Shown here: piece by piece, positions 10,661 to 21,361 of the stretch
Position numbering within the stretch: the stretch's first letter is position 1
Layout of the letters: each line of letters begins with the position of its first letter
Assembly (NCBI RefSeq): GCF_002289455.1
Contig: NZ_NTFS01000004.1
Location: 1-44,193 of the forward strand
Source: Brunnivagina elsteri CCALA 953
Lineage (GTDB): Bacteria; Cyanobacteriota; Cyanobacteriia; Cyanobacteriales; Nostocaceae
DNA length: 44,193 nt
Direction: 5' to 3'
Notes under the pieces: generated by a model
Seen by the model: only the letters and a program-made list of their open reading frames with translations
What the model was told of the DNA's origin: nothing
Database searches by the model: none
Translations under genes and position numbers: made by a program

Positions 10661-13600
10661 TTACTCGTCTTCTTCGACTGAATCGCGGGATAGGGACTCA
10701 TAAGTTGGACGAGGAGGTGTACGACGCGCTGATTGGTCTGCCATCAAATCGACTTCGACATCAAGCGAACTACCATCATTCTGAGTCTCAACCTTATGGA
10801 CGGCAATATCCAAACCTAACGATTGCAACTCGCGCATCAATACCTTGAACGACTCCGGTGTTCCTGGTCGCGGAATTGCCTTGCCTTTCACGATCGCATT
10901 CAAAGCTTCGTTACGTCCTTGCATGTCGTCGGATTTTACTGTCAACAACTCCTGCAATGTATATGCTGCACCGAAGGCTTCGAGTGCCCATACTTCCATT
11001 TCTCCGAAGCGCTGACCACCTTGTTGTGCCTTACCACCCAAGGGTTGCTGCGTAACCAGCGAGTAAGGTCCGGTAGAACGAGCGTGGATTTTATCGTCTA
11101 CTAAGTGTACAAGTTTGAGCATGTAAGCTACGCCAACTGTTATTGCACGGTCAAAGGGTTCCCCTGTCCGACCGTCGTAAACCATAATTTTGCCAGCATT
11201 GTCGGGGTTGTATAGCCAATCTCTACCAGTTTCATCCCGTGCTTCTTGTAATTTGCCGTGGACGATCGCACGTGAGGATTCTTCGCCGTACATTTCATCG
11301 AAGGGGGTAATCTTGAACCGCACGCCTAAGTGATGACCAGCCCAACCTAACATGCACTCAAAGACCTGTCCTACGTTCATCCGGCTCGGTACACCCAGAG
11401 GATTGAGGACGATATCAACGGTGCCACCATCGGGGAGGTAAGGCATGTCTTCCGCCGGTAATATCTTGGAAATAATCCCTTTATTACCATGACGACCAGC
11501 CATTTTATCACCGACTTGTATTTTCCGTTTTTGGGCTACATATACCCGCACTACCATATTGGCACCAGGTGGTAATTCGTCACCTTGTTCGCGGGTAAAC
11601 AGCCGCACATCAACGACTCTACCTTTTTCTCCGTTGGGGACACGCAATGAGTTATCCCGCACATCCCGCGCTTTTTCACCGAAAATTGCTCTTAACAATT
11701 TTTCTTCGGGTGGTTGGTCCGATTCTCCTTTAGGGGTGACTTTACCAACGAGAATATCCCCAGCATCTACCCAAGCCCCAATCCGGATAATCCCTTGTTC
11801 GTCCAACTGACGCAAGGCATCTTCACCAACGTTGGGAATTTCACGGGTGATTTCTTCTGGTCCTAGTTTGGTTTGTCTTGCCTCTATTTCATATTTTTCA
11901 ATGTGAATCGAGGTGTAAATATCCTCCTGTACCAAACGCTCGGAAATCAAAATCGCGTCTTCGTAGTTGTACCCTTCCCAAGGCATGTAGGCGACGATGA
12001 TGTTTTGTCCGAGGGCTAATTCTCCACCTTCGGTAGAAGAACCATCTGCCAAAACCTGCCCTGCCACTACCTTTTCACCCATCCGCACCAAGGGCTTCTG
12101 GTTTAAACAGGTATCTTGGTTCGATCGCTGATATTTGGAAAGGTAATATTTAAGCTCTCTTAATTCTGGCGGGTTGAATCTGGGGGCTTCCCCTTCCATC
12201 ACTTTCGGTCGTGGACGCACACGAATCTCCGTAGCATCAACGTAGGTTACATCACCATCGGTACGGGAGACAATTACCATCCCGGAGTCCCGCGCTGCCT
12301 GTGCTTCTAAACCAGTTCCCACTAAAGGACGTTCTGGTCTGAGTAGGGGTACTGCCTGCCGTTGCATGTTGGAACCCATCAGTGCCCGGTTTGCGTCATC
12401 ATGCTCCAGGAAAGGAATCATGCTGGTGGCAACCGATACAATCTGGACTGGAGATACCGCCACGCAGTCTACCTGTTCGGGGGTTGTTGTCGAGAACTCC
12501 CGACGGTAACGGATGGGTACTATCCCTTTCAAATAACCGTTTTCATCGGTCATCGCGTCACCTGCTGCCACCCGTAAGTCGTCTTCTTCGTCGGCAGTCA
12601 TGTAAATTACGGGCAAGTCTAGCCGTACTTTCGCATTTTCAACTTGACGGTAAGGTGTTTCCAAAAATCCATATTGGTTAACTCTGGCATGGGTTGCCAA
12701 GGAACCAATCAAACCCGCGTTGGGACCTTCGGGTGTCTCAATCGGGCAAATACGTCCGTAGTGGGATGGGTGAATATCCCGGACTGCAAACCCTGCGCGT
12801 TCGCGGGTCAAACCGCCAGGACCAAGGGCTGATAGTCGGCGTTTGTGGGTCAATTCCGCGAGGGGGTTGGTTTGATCCATGAACTGCGATAATTGGCTCG
12901 ATCCAAAAAATTCCTTGATGGCAGCGACCAAAGGCTTGGGGTTAACCAAGGATGCAGGGGTGAGGACTTCGGCATCGGATACGGTCATCCGTTCGCGAAT
13001 AATCCTTTCTAAGCGGTTTAAGCCGACTCTAACTTGGTTTTGCAGCAATTCGCCAACACTGCGGACGCGACGATTCCCTAAGTGGTCGATGTCGTCAGTA
13101 TTACCAATATCAAATTCGAGGTTGATTAGGTAATCGACAGCTGCTAAGATATCGTTAGGAGTCAAAACTCGCACTGTATCAGGTACTTGCAGGCGTAGTT
13201 TCTTGTTTAATTTGTATCTTCCGACTCTTCCTAAGTCGTAGCGTTTTGCGTCAAAGAAGCGTGAGTCTAGCAGTTGTTGTCCGCCCAATACTGTTGGTGG
13301 TTCGCCGGGACGTAATTTACGATACAATTCCAGCAAGGCTTCTTCTTCAGAAAACTGACCTTCTTTTTCGATGGTTTTTTGGAAGTATTCGGGGTGACGG
13401 AGGGCATCGAAAATTTCGTTATCTGATAATCCCAAGGACTTTAGCAGTACTTGTGCCGAAAGCTTGCGGGTTTTGTCGATACGTACCCAAACTAAGTCAT
13501 TACGGTCGGTTTCAAACTTTAACCAAGCACCTCGGTTAGGAATTAAGCTGGCTGAGTAGGTTCTGCGTCCGTTTTTATCGATTTCTGATTTATAGTAGAC

Positions 13601-13996
13601 TCCAGGCGATCGCACAATTTGGTTAACGATAACCCGTTCTGCACCATTAATAATAAATGTGCCTCGATCGGTCATCAATGGCAAATCGCCAATAAATACA
13701 TCTTGCTCTTTAATTTCGCCAGTTTCTTTGTTAATTAAGCGCGTCGGCACGTACATTTGCACTGCGTAGGTACTGTCCCTTCGCTTTGCCTCGTCAACAT
13801 TATACTTGGGTTCCTTCATCTTGTAGTTATTACCCAAGAAATGCAGTTCGAGTTTGCCAGTGTAGTCAGTAATTGGACTAAAAGAATTTAGCTCTTCTAC
13901 CAACCCTTCTTCCAAAAACCAGCGAAAACTCGAACGCTGGATTGCAATTAAGTCGGGTAATAGAAAGGCTGGTTCCATAATCGATTCGTTAGTCAT
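10661..13996 (-). CDS. rpoB: DNA-directed RNA polymerase subunit beta (RpoB)
   Basis: The 1111-residue protein shows all the expected beta-subunit blocks. The rifampicin-pocket region at about 360-420 includes [20 protein letters not shown] and [19 protein letters not shown], followed by [18 protein letters not shown]. The [17 protein letters not shown] block and the C-terminal clamp block ([21 protein letters not shown]) are also intact. The Asp at the rifampicin site and the surrounding residues look wild type. The ATG is preceded by AAGGTAGAGG at good spacing. It is the first of three rpo genes, with an 875-bp leader region separating it from tatD. Confidence 0.98.
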   Translation of the reverse strand: MTNESIMEPAFLLPDLIAIQRSSFRWFLEEGLVEELNSFSPITDYTGKLELHFLGNNYKMKEPKYNVDEAKRRDSTYAVQMYVPTRLINKETGEIKEQDVFIGDLPLMTDRGTFIINGAERVIVNQIVRSPGVYYKSEIDKNGRRTYSASLIPNRGAWLKFETDRNDLVWVRIDKTRKLSAQVLLKSLGLSDNEIFDALRHPEYFQKTIEKEGQFSEEEALLELYRKLRPGEPPTVLGGQQLLDSRFFDAKRYDLGRVGRYKLNKKLRLQVPDTVRVLTPNDILAAVDYLINLEFDIGNTDDIDHLGNRRVRSVGELLQNQVRVGLNRLERIIRERMTVSDAEVLTPASLVNPKPLVAAIKEFFGSSQLSQFMDQTNPLAELTHKRRLSALGPGGLTRERAGFAVRDIHPSHYGRICPIETPEGPNAGLIGSLATHARVNQYGFLETPYRQVENAKVRLDLPVIYMTADEEDDLRVAAGDAMTDENGYLKGIVPIRYRREFSTTTPEQVDCVAVSPVQIVSVATSMIPFLEHDDANRALMGSNMQRQAVPLLRPERPLVGTGLEAQAARDSGMVIVSRTDGDVTYVDATEIRVRPRPKVMEGEAPRFNPPELRELKYYLSKYQRSNQDTCLNQKPLVRMGEKVVAGQVLADGSSTEGGELALGQNIIVAYMPWEGYNYEDAILISERLVQEDIYTSIHIEKYEIEARQTKLGPEEITREIPNVGEDALRQLDEQGIIRIGAWVDAGDILVGKVTPKGESDQPPEEKLLRAIFGEKARDVRDNSLRVPNGEKGRVVDVRLFTREQGDELPPGANMVVRVYVAQKRKIQVGDKMAGRHGNKGIISKILPAEDMPYLPDGGTVDIVLNPLGVPSRMNVGQVFECMLGWAGHHLGVRFKITPFDEMYGEESSRAIVHGKLQEARDETGRDWLYNPDNAGKIMVYDGRTGEPFDRAITVGVAYMLKLVHLVDDKIHARSTGPYSLVTQQPLGGKAQQGGQRFGEMEVWALEAFGAAYTLQELLTVKSDDMQGRNEALNAIVKGKAIPRPGTPESFKVLMRELQSLGLDIAVHKVETQNDGSSLDVEVDLMADQSARRTPPRPTYESLSRDSVEEDE

Positions 13997-14168
13997 GCCT
14001 CTACCTTTATCAACCTGGTTAAGCTTGTTGTTGAGATTGTTGTTAAGCTTATGATTAAGCTTGTTGAAAATACTGCGTCGAGCAATAATTGCTGCCTGCT
14101 AGTATCCATCTGACTTTACTTTTCGCTTTTTCCGATGTTTGCCAATTGCAGTAAAGAATGTTCTTTGT

Positions 14169-14194
14169 AGATAGATGTAGCGGTTCATCTATCT
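14169..14194. other. Hairpin in rpoB leader
   Basis: A perfect 9-bp inverted repeat (AGATAGATG / CATCTATCT) with an 8-base loop lies about 175 bp upstream of the rpoB start. It could be part of a leader RNA structure; no T run follows on either strand. Confidence 0.45.
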
Positions 14195-14250
14195 TGGATA
14201 AGTATTTTGACAAAAACATATCTACTTCCTCCAATTTATCGGAAGTAAAT

Positions 14251-14318
14251 AATGCCAGAAGCTAGCTTTTAGCTTGATTCCTCTCAGTAGATGGTGTAGA
14301 TGTGCTGGCATTTTTTTT
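14251..14318 (+). terminator. Hairpin with T tract on the strand opposite rpoB
   Basis: AATGCCAG pairs with CTGGCATT, with a long loop that contains a smaller AAGCT/AGCTT stem, and eight T residues end the structure on the plus strand. It has the form of an intrinsic terminator for plus-strand transcription, yet no plus-strand gene precedes it, so it may end an antisense or small RNA or protect rpoB from read-through. Confidence 0.4.
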
Positions 14319-14871
14319 GCTTTGCTCACTTCCCCTTCAAAAAGCCTGTTTGTTTCGATCCTGTGCAGACTACCACTCTCCATTGCCAGAAATTCCAGCA
14401 GGTTTGTGGTTGCTCTGTGATACTTTGCTACAAATCTTTGAGAATTATGCTTATAAAATAATTTTTAGCTAGTCAGGGTAATACCTTGGAATTCGTGGTT
14501 ATGAAAATAATGGCTTCTTTCAGGCTAAATAATAATTGCCAGACTGTATTAAATGCAAATTAAATGCAAAAAAAAGTTATGATTTGTATACAAATCGCTA
14601 CTTAATAAAGTCCGACTGTACGGATGAATCTAATTTGAGGTTGAAAAGATTTATTCATAGATTTTTAGTCGCATCCGTTGGTCGAGATGGGAGGATGGTC
14701 AAATCAAGTTAGCTTAAATTTGCCTCCTTAATCATTATGACGCAAGCAAGCCTTTTTTGGAGGAAATAATATTATCATATTTTTGTCCCCACAAAAATTT
14801 ATTTTTCTTAATGCCAGTCTTCCGAAATCTAGTAGCGATCGCATTTAAAATCTTTAACCCAAATATGAAGC

Positions 14872-15657
14872 TCAAATCTTTAAACCAAATAACTTACAGG
14901 CATTTTCAGTTGTTTGTTGTGCGATCGCGTCTAGGGTTTCTCCCCGAAGATTAGCAACATGTTCGGCAACGTAACGAACGTAAGCAGGCTCGTTACGTCG
15001 CTCACCTCGTTTGGGAACAGGAGCCAAAAACGGACAATCTGTTTCGATTAAGAGGCGATCGCTACTAACCATTGCCGCACTTGATTGAATGGTTTTGGCA
15101 TTTTTGAATGTGACTGTGCCGCTAAAGCTAATGTAGAAACCTAAATCTAGAAACCATTGAGTTTCTTCAGGTTCCCCACCCCAGCAATGCATGACACCCC
15201 GCACTCGTCCCCCTTTCATATCTGTCCATTTTTGCAGAATCTCTCTAACTGACGAAGCCGCATCACGACAATGGATAATGACAGGCAAATCAAGTTCTGA
15301 TGCGATCGCAAGTTGCGACTCAAACACCATCACCTGATGTTCGTAATTATCAGCTTTATAAAAATCAAGCCCCATTTCCCCAATCGCAACAATTTTTGCA
15401 TCAGAGCGGGCAAATGCTTTAATTTCATCTGCTGTCTTGTCACTCCATTTATCTGCATCCAATGGATGCAAACCTACAGCAACACTCAGTTCGGGAATTT
15501 GTTGAGCTATGGCTTGAATACTAGGAAACTCGGATGGCTGAACACAGGAATGTACCAAATGTACTACACCTGCTTCTTGCCATCGCGATCGCACCATTGC
15601 TAAGTCAGAAAGGAAAACCTCAAAGTTGAGGTGAACGTGGGTATCAATCAGCTGCAT
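14872..15657 (-). CDS. tatD: TatD family metal-dependent deoxyribonuclease
   Basis: This 261-residue TIM-barrel amidohydrolase-like protein has the standard TatD metal-ligand motifs: DTHVHLNF at the N-terminus, [24 protein letters not shown] and [10 protein letters not shown] near the C-terminus. The family has 3'-5' exonuclease or endonuclease activity and roles in DNA repair; the specific role here is not shown. Length is normal. It lies 68 bp downstream of rpsT on the same strand, and the rpsT-tatD-rpoB order is typical of cyanobacteria. Confidence 0.93.
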   Translation of the reverse strand: MQLIDTHVHLNFEVFLSDLAMVRSRWQEAGVVHLVHSCVQPSEFPSIQAIAQQIPELSVAVGLHPLDADKWSDKTADEIKAFARSDAKIVAIGEMGLDFYKADNYEHQVMVFESQLAIASELDLPVIIHCRDAASSVREILQKWTDMKGGRVRGVMHCWGGEPEETQWFLDLGFYISFSGTVTFKNAKTIQSSAAMVSSDRLLIETDCPFLAPVPKRGERRNEPAYVRYVAEHVANLRGETLDAIAQQTTENACKLFGLKI

Positions 15658-15725
15658 TTTGATTCTGCGAAATTAACTAGCTACCTTCTACTCATTTCCG
15701 ACTCACAAGCAGCCAACGCGATCGC

Positions 15726-16022
15726 TTAAGCTGCTGTTTGTGCCAATGATTTTAATCGTTGTGCTAATCTCGATTTCTTCCTCGCACCATTATTGGTATG
15801 TAGGACACCACGCTTTACAGCTTTATCAATTTTGCTATAAGCCTCTGACATCCGAGCCATCATTTCTTGCTTGGACTCATCTGTGGGTTGAGCAGTATAC
15901 GCTTCTAGTGATGCATAATACTTCTTCATTAGAGTTTTAACAGCCGACTTATAGGCTTTATTGCGTAGTCGGTTGCGTTCTGCTATTTTGGCACGTTTGA
16001 GAGCTGACTTATTATTTGCCAC
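15726..16022 (-). CDS. rpsT: 30S ribosomal protein S20
   Basis: The 98-residue basic protein begins [18 protein letters not shown], which is the normal S20 start with GTG as the initiator. GGAAG lies six bases upstream of this GTG. The frame is open further upstream to a TTG at 16154, but that extension (rich in Ile and Asp) is not S20-like and should not be counted. S20 binds 16S rRNA in the small subunit. The gene heads the rpsT-tatD-rpo group. Confidence 0.96.
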   Translation of the reverse strand: MANNKSALKRAKIAERNRLRNKAYKSAVKTLMKKYYASLEAYTAQPTDESKQEMMARMSEAYSKIDKAVKRGVLHTNNGARKKSRLAQRLKSLAQTAA

Positions 16023-16967
16023 TGTTAACTTCCGGAAATAACTATCTATAAAATGTACACACACTGCTAGATATACTAATATAGCATCCATATTGCCAAT
16101 ATCAAGATTCGTAAAAATATTAATATCAAGAGTCTTGATTTGCAGCATATCCAAGCTGACATCTGCTTAAATGTTTGCCTATACATCTATATAGAGATAT
16201 ATACATACTAGTGAAACCAATTTAATCAGAAGCCGCACATTATTTCCACCCTACCCGAATCCTCCCCCTACGGATACTCGCGGAGCGAGAAGCTAGCTAT
16301 ATCAGTCGCCTATGGAGGGAGATGGATTCTTGTTCCCCATGCTTGAAAACGCGGGATTGAAATAGTGACGACAGATGCTCCTTTGTAATCCCAATATTTT
16401 AGATAAATAAAGTATCTAATACTACAAAGCAATCTAAACAATATTAAAATTTTATATTTTCAGCAGTGGGAATACTTAGTTAAAAATAGTAATAGCCAGT
16501 TTAATCATAACCAGTTCCGCATTTTAACTATTTAAAAAAGTAAAAAAGCACTAGCAGATACGCAAACAATCTATACATTTTTCTGCTTCTGAAATTACCT
16601 CTCTAAGAAGTATGAGCAATGAAAAACGTGCCATAAATATCACCAGATACTATTTCGTGGTATTTTGATTCAAGCATCGAAAGTGTGTCAATCCGCGTAA
16701 TCTTACATAAACATCATCAATAAGTGTAAATGCTGTTTTAATACAATTTGATTAATGAAAAATTCATAAAAAATTTAATGATATATCCCATTTCTTCACA
16801 GCTTACATATTGAAAATTGAGCATTTTAAGATACAATTAGACAATAGCGCAGTAATCATATCCACTTAGTGTCATCAGGCTCTATTTATTATTTTTTACA
16901 TAACTGATACTGGTGCTGCGGTCACACAGATATATACTTTTAACAAGCAATTTGACTTGAATTAAAC
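16023..16967. other. Long AT-rich divergent intergenic region
   Basis: It lies between the divergent rpsT and the membrane-protein gene. No gene is visible. Around 16255-16320 there is a GC-richer palindromic segment (CTCGCGGAGCGAG at 16278-16290) of the dispersed cyanobacterial type. The remainder is AT-rich with TATA-like tracts around 16180-16210 that could include promoters. Confidence 0.5.
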
Positions 16968-17765
16968 ATGAGCCTATCAGCACTGCGAAAATTTATTTTA
17001 CCACCTGTCATTGCTTCCGCAGCAGTTTTTGCGGCAATGAGTTTTCCTCTAGCTGTACTAGGTGATAAGCCTATAAATATTAGGTTTGAGGAAGAACCAA
17101 TTTTTGATGGCAGACTCAGAGATATTGCTCCTCCTTATGTGGTGGCAATAACAGCTTTAAGCTTAGGAGCGGGTATAGCTGCTGCTGCTGTTAGCGGATG
17201 GCGCAACTCTTCTCGTAAATCATCGGAGTTTGAGCAACAACTGACACAACTTGAAGAACATTTAGAACAAAAAGATAAATTACTCAAAGAATTAAATTTA
17301 TCAGAATCACGACTGCAATTATCTGGTTTAAATAATTTCTTAGATGAGGAAGTTCCTTTCGATAGTTATGTAAATCGAAATACTCCACCAACTGTGGTGA
17401 CTCAACCAGTTGTCGCCCAAATTCCAGTACAAACATATCAACAAGTTGTAAATTCCTTACCTTCGCGGGCTTCAAAACCACTAGTAAACCAATCAAAAGT
17501 CGCGAATGCATCATCAGCTTTTGCATCTGGGCAAAGTTATATGACGAAGCATGGGCAAGCACAAGCTAATGCCAAAGATGCTCAAGCTAGCGTTACAGCG
17601 CGGGAATTTGAAGCTCTACAAATCCAGCTTCGAGAAATGATGGAGCGGATGCAAATGATGCAGAATAGCCTGCAACAACAACCTAATGCTGTAAGTAACG
17701 TTGCGATCGCAAATAGATTTCAAGTCCATTACGAAGCTGCAACCACAGATGAAGTGAAGTTTTAA
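16968..17765 (+). CDS. Cyanobacterial membrane protein with coiled coil (unknown function)
   Basis: This is a 265-residue protein. It has a hydrophobic segment at about residues 10-31 and a second at about 55-78 (YVVAITALSLGAGIAAAAVS), so two membrane spans or a signal peptide plus one span. A Glu/Gln/Leu-rich coiled coil follows at about 84-118. Then there is a low-complexity Gln/Val/Ser linker and a C-terminal Met/Gln-rich amphipathic helix at about 208-238 (REMMERMQMMQNSLQQQ). I do not recognise a functional family. It is a monocistronic gene ended by the terminator at 17791. Confidence 0.75.
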   Translation: MSLSALRKFILPPVIASAAVFAAMSFPLAVLGDKPINIRFEEEPIFDGRLRDIAPPYVVAITALSLGAGIAAAAVSGWRNSSRKSSEFEQQLTQLEEHLEQKDKLLKELNLSESRLQLSGLNNFLDEEVPFDSYVNRNTPPTVVTQPVVAQIPVQTYQQVVNSLPSRASKPLVNQSKVANASSAFASGQSYMTKHGQAQANAKDAQASVTAREFEALQIQLREMMERMQMMQNSLQQQPNAVSNVAIANRFQVHYEAATTDEVKF

Positions 17766-17790
17766 GGATTTTAATTTTCATCAAAAAATC

Positions 17791-17826
17791 AAACCGAGCA
17801 AGTTTTAGATACCTTGCTCGGTTTTT
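17791..17826. terminator. Intrinsic terminator
   Basis: AAACCGAGCAAG pairs perfectly with CTTGCTCGGTTT around a short loop, followed by a T run. It lies between the convergent membrane-protein gene and GDP-fucose synthase gene and can act in both directions. Confidence 0.85.
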
Positions 17827-17847
17827 GCCAAATATAGAGATTAATTT

Positions 17848-18792
17848 TTAATTAGCATTTTTACGCCACCAATCAATCGTATTTTTCAACCCTTCCTCAA
17901 ATCCGATCTGTGCGGTAAAGCCAAACTCTTTTTTCGCACGTTCCGTATCCAAGCAGCGACGGGGTTGTCCGTTGGGTTTGTCGGTTTCCCAAACAATCTC
18001 ACCTTCAAATTTCATCAACCTACAGATTGTGGTAATCAAATCCTTGATGGAAATTTCGTAGCCAGTGCCCAAATTTACAGGTTCAGAATCATCATAAAAC
18101 TGGGTTCCCATGACAATACCGCGAGCCGCATCTTCAGAATAGAGGAACTCACGGGTTGGAGTACCATCACCCCACACAGGTAATTGTTTGTCTCCCCGTT
18201 CTTGTGCTTCCTGGACTTTGCGGATTAACGCAGGAATGACGTGGGAACTGTTGGGGTTAAAGTTATCTTCCGGTCCATATAGATTCACCGGAAGTAAGTA
18301 AATACCGTTAAAGTTGTACTGTTGCCTGTACGCTTGGAGTTGAACTAACAGAGCTTTTTTTGCTATACCATAGGGTGCATTAGTTTCTTCCGGGTAGCCA
18401 TTCCAGATGTCTTCTTCCTTGAATGGCACTGGTGTAAACTTAGGATAGGCGCAAATTGTGCCAACACAAACAAATTTTTCTACACCAGCTTCATAAGCAG
18501 CGTGAATTAATTGCGTACCCATCATCAAATTGTCGTAAAACAACTCTGCGGGTTTTTCACGATTCAAACCAATGCCGCCAACATGTGCCGCAAGATGGAT
18601 GATAATATCTTGCTGGTCTGCTGCACGTTTGCAAGCTTCCATTTGGCATAAATCATAGTCACGCGATCGCACGACTGTAATTTTATCTTTGCTTGCCCCA
18701 GCTTTACACAACTGGTCGATTACCTGCTTACCCAGGAAACCAGCACCACCAGTCACGAGAATCCGTTTGTCTTTGAGTTCTAAGCCAGTCAT
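17848..18792 (-). CDS. fcl: GDP-L-fucose synthase
   Basis: The 314-residue extended SDR protein has an N-terminal NAD(P)-binding motif [10 protein letters not shown], the GIGLN segment of this family, and the catalytic YGIAKK (YxxxK). The conserved sequence [20 protein letters not shown] is characteristic of GDP-fucose synthases (GDP-4-keto-6-deoxy-D-mannose epimerase/reductase). It makes GDP-L-fucose from the product of the adjacent GDP-mannose dehydratase. Both genes are on the same strand, 250 bp apart, and belong with the glycan genes further upstream. Confidence 0.95.
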   Translation of the reverse strand: MTGLELKDKRILVTGGAGFLGKQVIDQLCKAGASKDKITVVRSRDYDLCQMEACKRAADQQDIIIHLAAHVGGIGLNREKPAELFYDNLMMGTQLIHAAYEAGVEKFVCVGTICAYPKFTPVPFKEEDIWNGYPEETNAPYGIAKKALLVQLQAYRQQYNFNGIYLLPVNLYGPEDNFNPNSSHVIPALIRKVQEAQERGDKQLPVWGDGTPTREFLYSEDAARGIVMGTQFYDDSEPVNLGTGYEISIKDLITTICRLMKFEGEIVWETDKPNGQPRRCLDTERAKKEFGFTAQIGFEEGLKNTIDWWRKNAN

Positions 18793-19048
18793 AGGATTTT
18801 GGATTTTAGATTTTGGTTTAGATTTTGGTTTGGATTGTGGTTTATTAGGCTCTAGATTTTAAATTTAGGATTTTTGGATATTCTTGCAAACCAATTCAAA
18901 ATAAGTTTTGAATCGAAGTTTTACAGCATTAACGACAACAGCAGCATTTTAATTGATTTTAAAATCTACCACTTAGGCAAAAGAGCAGATGACTGTGTAA
19001 CTTTTACCTGAATCCCAAATCCCAAATCCCAAATCTAAAACCTAAAAA
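18793..19048. repeat. Spacer with STRR-type heptamer tracts
   Basis: The spacer between gmd and fcl contains repeats of GGATTTT/AGATTTTGG type at 18793-18855 and the tandem heptamer AATCCCA at 19011-19035. These are short tandemly repeated sequences typical of heterocystous cyanobacteria. No gene is present. Confidence 0.6.
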
Positions 19049-20128
19049 TTAGAAGTGGAGGGCACGTAGTTCTTGACGGACTGTCGCTGTATCATTAGAA
19101 ACTTCCGAGCCTTTACCATTTTCTGAAGTAATACCTAAAGCCTGCAAATCAGCTTCAACCATGAGTTGTACAAGCTGATCGAATGTTACCGAGGGTTTCC
19201 AACCCAATTGTTGCTGTGCTTTGGTTGAATCACCAATCAACAAATCAACTTCCGCAGGACGTAGATAACGCTCGTCAAATTCTACATAATCTTCCCAATT
19301 GAGGTTTACGTATCCAAACGCTTTTTCCAAAAACTGACGCACGGTGTAAGTTTCACCAGTCGCAATGACATAATCGTCTGGTTGTTCTTTTTGCAGCATC
19401 AACCACATCGCCCGCACGTAATCCTTTGCATAACCCCAATCTCGTTTGGAGTCTAGATTACCCATATAAATATTTTTCTGTTTGCCAGCAACAATCCGAG
19501 CCACCGCCATTGTAATTTTACGGGTGACGAATGTCTCACCGCGTCTGGGCGATTCATGATTAAACAAAATACCATTACAAGCAAATAAGTTGTAAGATTC
19601 GCGGTAGTTTATAGTTTGCCAGTGAGCATATACTTTCGCACAAGCATAAGGACTGCGGGGATAAAAAGGAGTTGTTTCGCTCTGAGGTACGGCTTGTACC
19701 AAACCATACATTTCTGAAGAACCCGCTTGATAAAAGCGTACCTGAATACCTGTACGGTGTTGGTAATCGCGAATTGCTTCCAATAAACGCAAAGTTCCTA
19801 CACCCACCGAGTCAACAGTATATTCCGGTGAATCAAAGCTAACACGTACATGGGATTGAGCGCCCAAGTTATAAATTTCTACTGGTTGAACTTCTTCTAA
19901 AATGCGGCGCAGTGTGGTTCCATCTGTCAAATCACCATAGTGTAAAAATAAACGCACACCCTTTTTATGAGGGTCTTCATACATATGGTCGATGCGATCG
20001 GTATTAAATGTAGAGGTACGGCGAATAATACCGTGAACTTCGTAACCTTGTTCCAGCAGAAACTCGCTTAGATAGGAACCATCTTGACCTGTAATACCAG
20101 TAATCAGCGCTCGCTTTTGTTGCGTCAT
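19049..20128 (-). CDS. gmd: GDP-mannose 4,6-dehydratase
   Basis: The protein has the nucleotide-binding motif [19 protein letters not shown], the signature [13 protein letters not shown], the SSEMYG segment and the catalytic [10 protein letters not shown] (YxxxK). It converts GDP-D-mannose to GDP-4-keto-6-deoxy-D-mannose for GDP-fucose and related sugars. I chose the ATG at 20128 ([11 protein letters not shown], 359 residues); the frame extends only two codons further to a TTG. An AGGGA sequence lies upstream. A C-terminal Ser/Thr-rich tail after residue about 330 is somewhat longer than usual. Confidence 0.95.
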   Translation of the reverse strand: MTQQKRALITGITGQDGSYLSEFLLEQGYEVHGIIRRTSTFNTDRIDHMYEDPHKKGVRLFLHYGDLTDGTTLRRILEEVQPVEIYNLGAQSHVRVSFDSPEYTVDSVGVGTLRLLEAIRDYQHRTGIQVRFYQAGSSEMYGLVQAVPQSETTPFYPRSPYACAKVYAHWQTINYRESYNLFACNGILFNHESPRRGETFVTRKITMAVARIVAGKQKNIYMGNLDSKRDWGYAKDYVRAMWLMLQKEQPDDYVIATGETYTVRQFLEKAFGYVNLNWEDYVEFDERYLRPAEVDLLIGDSTKAQQQLGWKPSVTFDQLVQLMVEADLQALGITSENGKGSEVSNDTATVRQELRALHF

Positions 20129-20507
20129 GCTCAATAATCCCTCGTTCTCTATGTTTGATTTAATCGATGAACTAGATAGATAGACATATCAACCTGGTAT
20201 AAGCTAGCAACTACTAAATTTTTTGCCCAGTAGGGAACTTACTAGTTATTTGCATATGCCTGATTGCCATTTTAAGTAAATCCACTTATTTTGCTGGAAT
20301 TTATGACTACCCCACTTAAGCTTAACTAGCAAAAGTCAAACAATCCTGTTAGTTTGTGCTGATATTCATGAAAACTTTATATTTTTAAAGAAGGATTGGG
20401 CACTATTGTAATATGCAATACAGATGCCCAATATCCAACAAAAAATATCTGTGAAATAAATTACCTCACAGATACTGTAAAATTCATACCCATACATTGC
20501 TAGCTAT
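20129..20507. other. AT-rich intergenic region
   Basis: No gene is visible between gmd and the sugar-transferase gene. The AT-rich sequence may hold the gmd promoter. No strong hairpin was identified. Confidence 0.5.
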
Positions 20508-21269
20508 TTAGTATGCCCCGTTATTCTTGGGAATAATGACGACACCAATTGTTTTGAGAACAATCCACAAATCGAGCCAAAAAGTCCTAAATTTTACGTA
20601 ATGTAGGTCTATTTGAACACGACGAGGGTAAGGGATGTCATTACGCCCAGATACTTGCCACAACCCAGTAATCCCAGGTTTGATAGTTAATATTTGCTCG
20701 ATGTGACAGCCGTATTTTGGAAGTTCTTCCTCAACTAAAGGTCGAGGACCAACAACACTCATGTCCCCTTTGAGAACGTTCCAAAACTGAGGAAATTCAT
20801 CCAAGCTGGTAATTCGCAAAAAATGACCAATAGGTGTAATTCTAGGGTCGTGCTTGAGTTTAAAGCTTGACTCGAACTCATCCCGCATTTGTGGTGAGGT
20901 TTCCATGATTTGCACGAGTATGTCGTCAGCATTACTCACCATTGTGCGGAATTTTATACAGTTGAAAGTCCTGTAGTTCTTTCCAACCCGTTCTTGAACA
21001 TAAAAAATAGGTCCCTCCGAACCAGCTGCAATTAGTAAGGCTAACAGCAGATAGACGGGAGAAAACATAATCAAAACAAATAGCGAAAACGCTATGTCGA
21101 ATAGTCGTTTGGCAAACTCTCCGTTGATTCCCGCAAAGGGTAAACCTCTAGGTTTGGGTTTCGGTATCCTTTTTAATTGACCGCGTTTTAAAAAGGTACG
21201 CGAAGATGCGCTAGCGGTCTGCCTTGGGCTTCGCTTTCCGGAGAGGAGTGAGCTCTGGGCAGTCATCAT
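20508..21269 (-). CDS. Undecaprenyl-phosphate sugar-1-phosphate transferase (bacterial sugar transferase family)
   Basis: The protein (about 254 residues) has a basic Ser-rich N-terminus, one hydrophobic segment (AFSLFVLIMFSPVYLLLALL) and the catalytic domain of monotopic phosphoglycosyl transferases. Key motifs are GPIFYVQERVGKN, FRTM, RITSLDEFPQFWNVLKGDMS, VGPRP and PGITGLWQVSGRND. It starts exopolysaccharide or glycan assembly on the lipid carrier. The frame opens at a TTG at 21302, but AAGGAGT precedes an ATGATG pair at 21269/21266, so one of these is the better start. Residues encoded at about 21185-21245 lie in sequence resembling a dispersed palindromic repeat, so the N-terminus may be partly repeat-derived. 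Confidence 0.88.
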   Translation of the reverse strand: MMTAQSSLLSGKRSPRQTASASSRTFLKRGQLKRIPKPKPRGLPFAGINGEFAKRLFDIAFSLFVLIMFSPVYLLLALLIAAGSEGPIFYVQERVGKNYRTFNCIKFRTMVSNADDILVQIMETSPQMRDEFESSFKLKHDPRITPIGHFLRITSLDEFPQFWNVLKGDMSVVGPRPLVEEELPKYGCHIEQILTIKPGITGLWQVSGRNDIPYPRRVQIDLHYVKFRTFWLDLWIVLKTIGVVIIPKNNGAY

Positions 21270-21361
21270 ACTCCTTAAAATCCACACCACACATAGTCCC
21301 AATCTTAAAGCTAGACAGGTGCATCTGGGGTTTTATTTCCAAAAGCTTACCTATCGAGATG

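Larger units (their letters stand above)
13997..14871. other. Long rpoB leader / tatD-rpoB spacer
   Basis: No protein gene is supported. Just upstream of rpoB, 14020-14065 has short direct repeats of TTAAGCTT/TTGTTG type. Two hairpins follow at 14169-14194 and 14251-14318. The rest is AT-rich. The promoter for the rpo genes probably lies here, but I could not define it. Confidence 0.5.

Noticed and set aside
14757-14954. 65-codon plus-strand frame in the tatD-rpoB gap
   Set aside because: It overlaps the 3' end of tatD in the opposite direction and has no recognisable protein features.
16023-16154. 44-residue N-terminal extension of S20 from a TTG
   Set aside because: S20 proteins start at the ANNKSALKR segment; the GTG at 16022 has a good ribosome site and the extension is not conserved in type.
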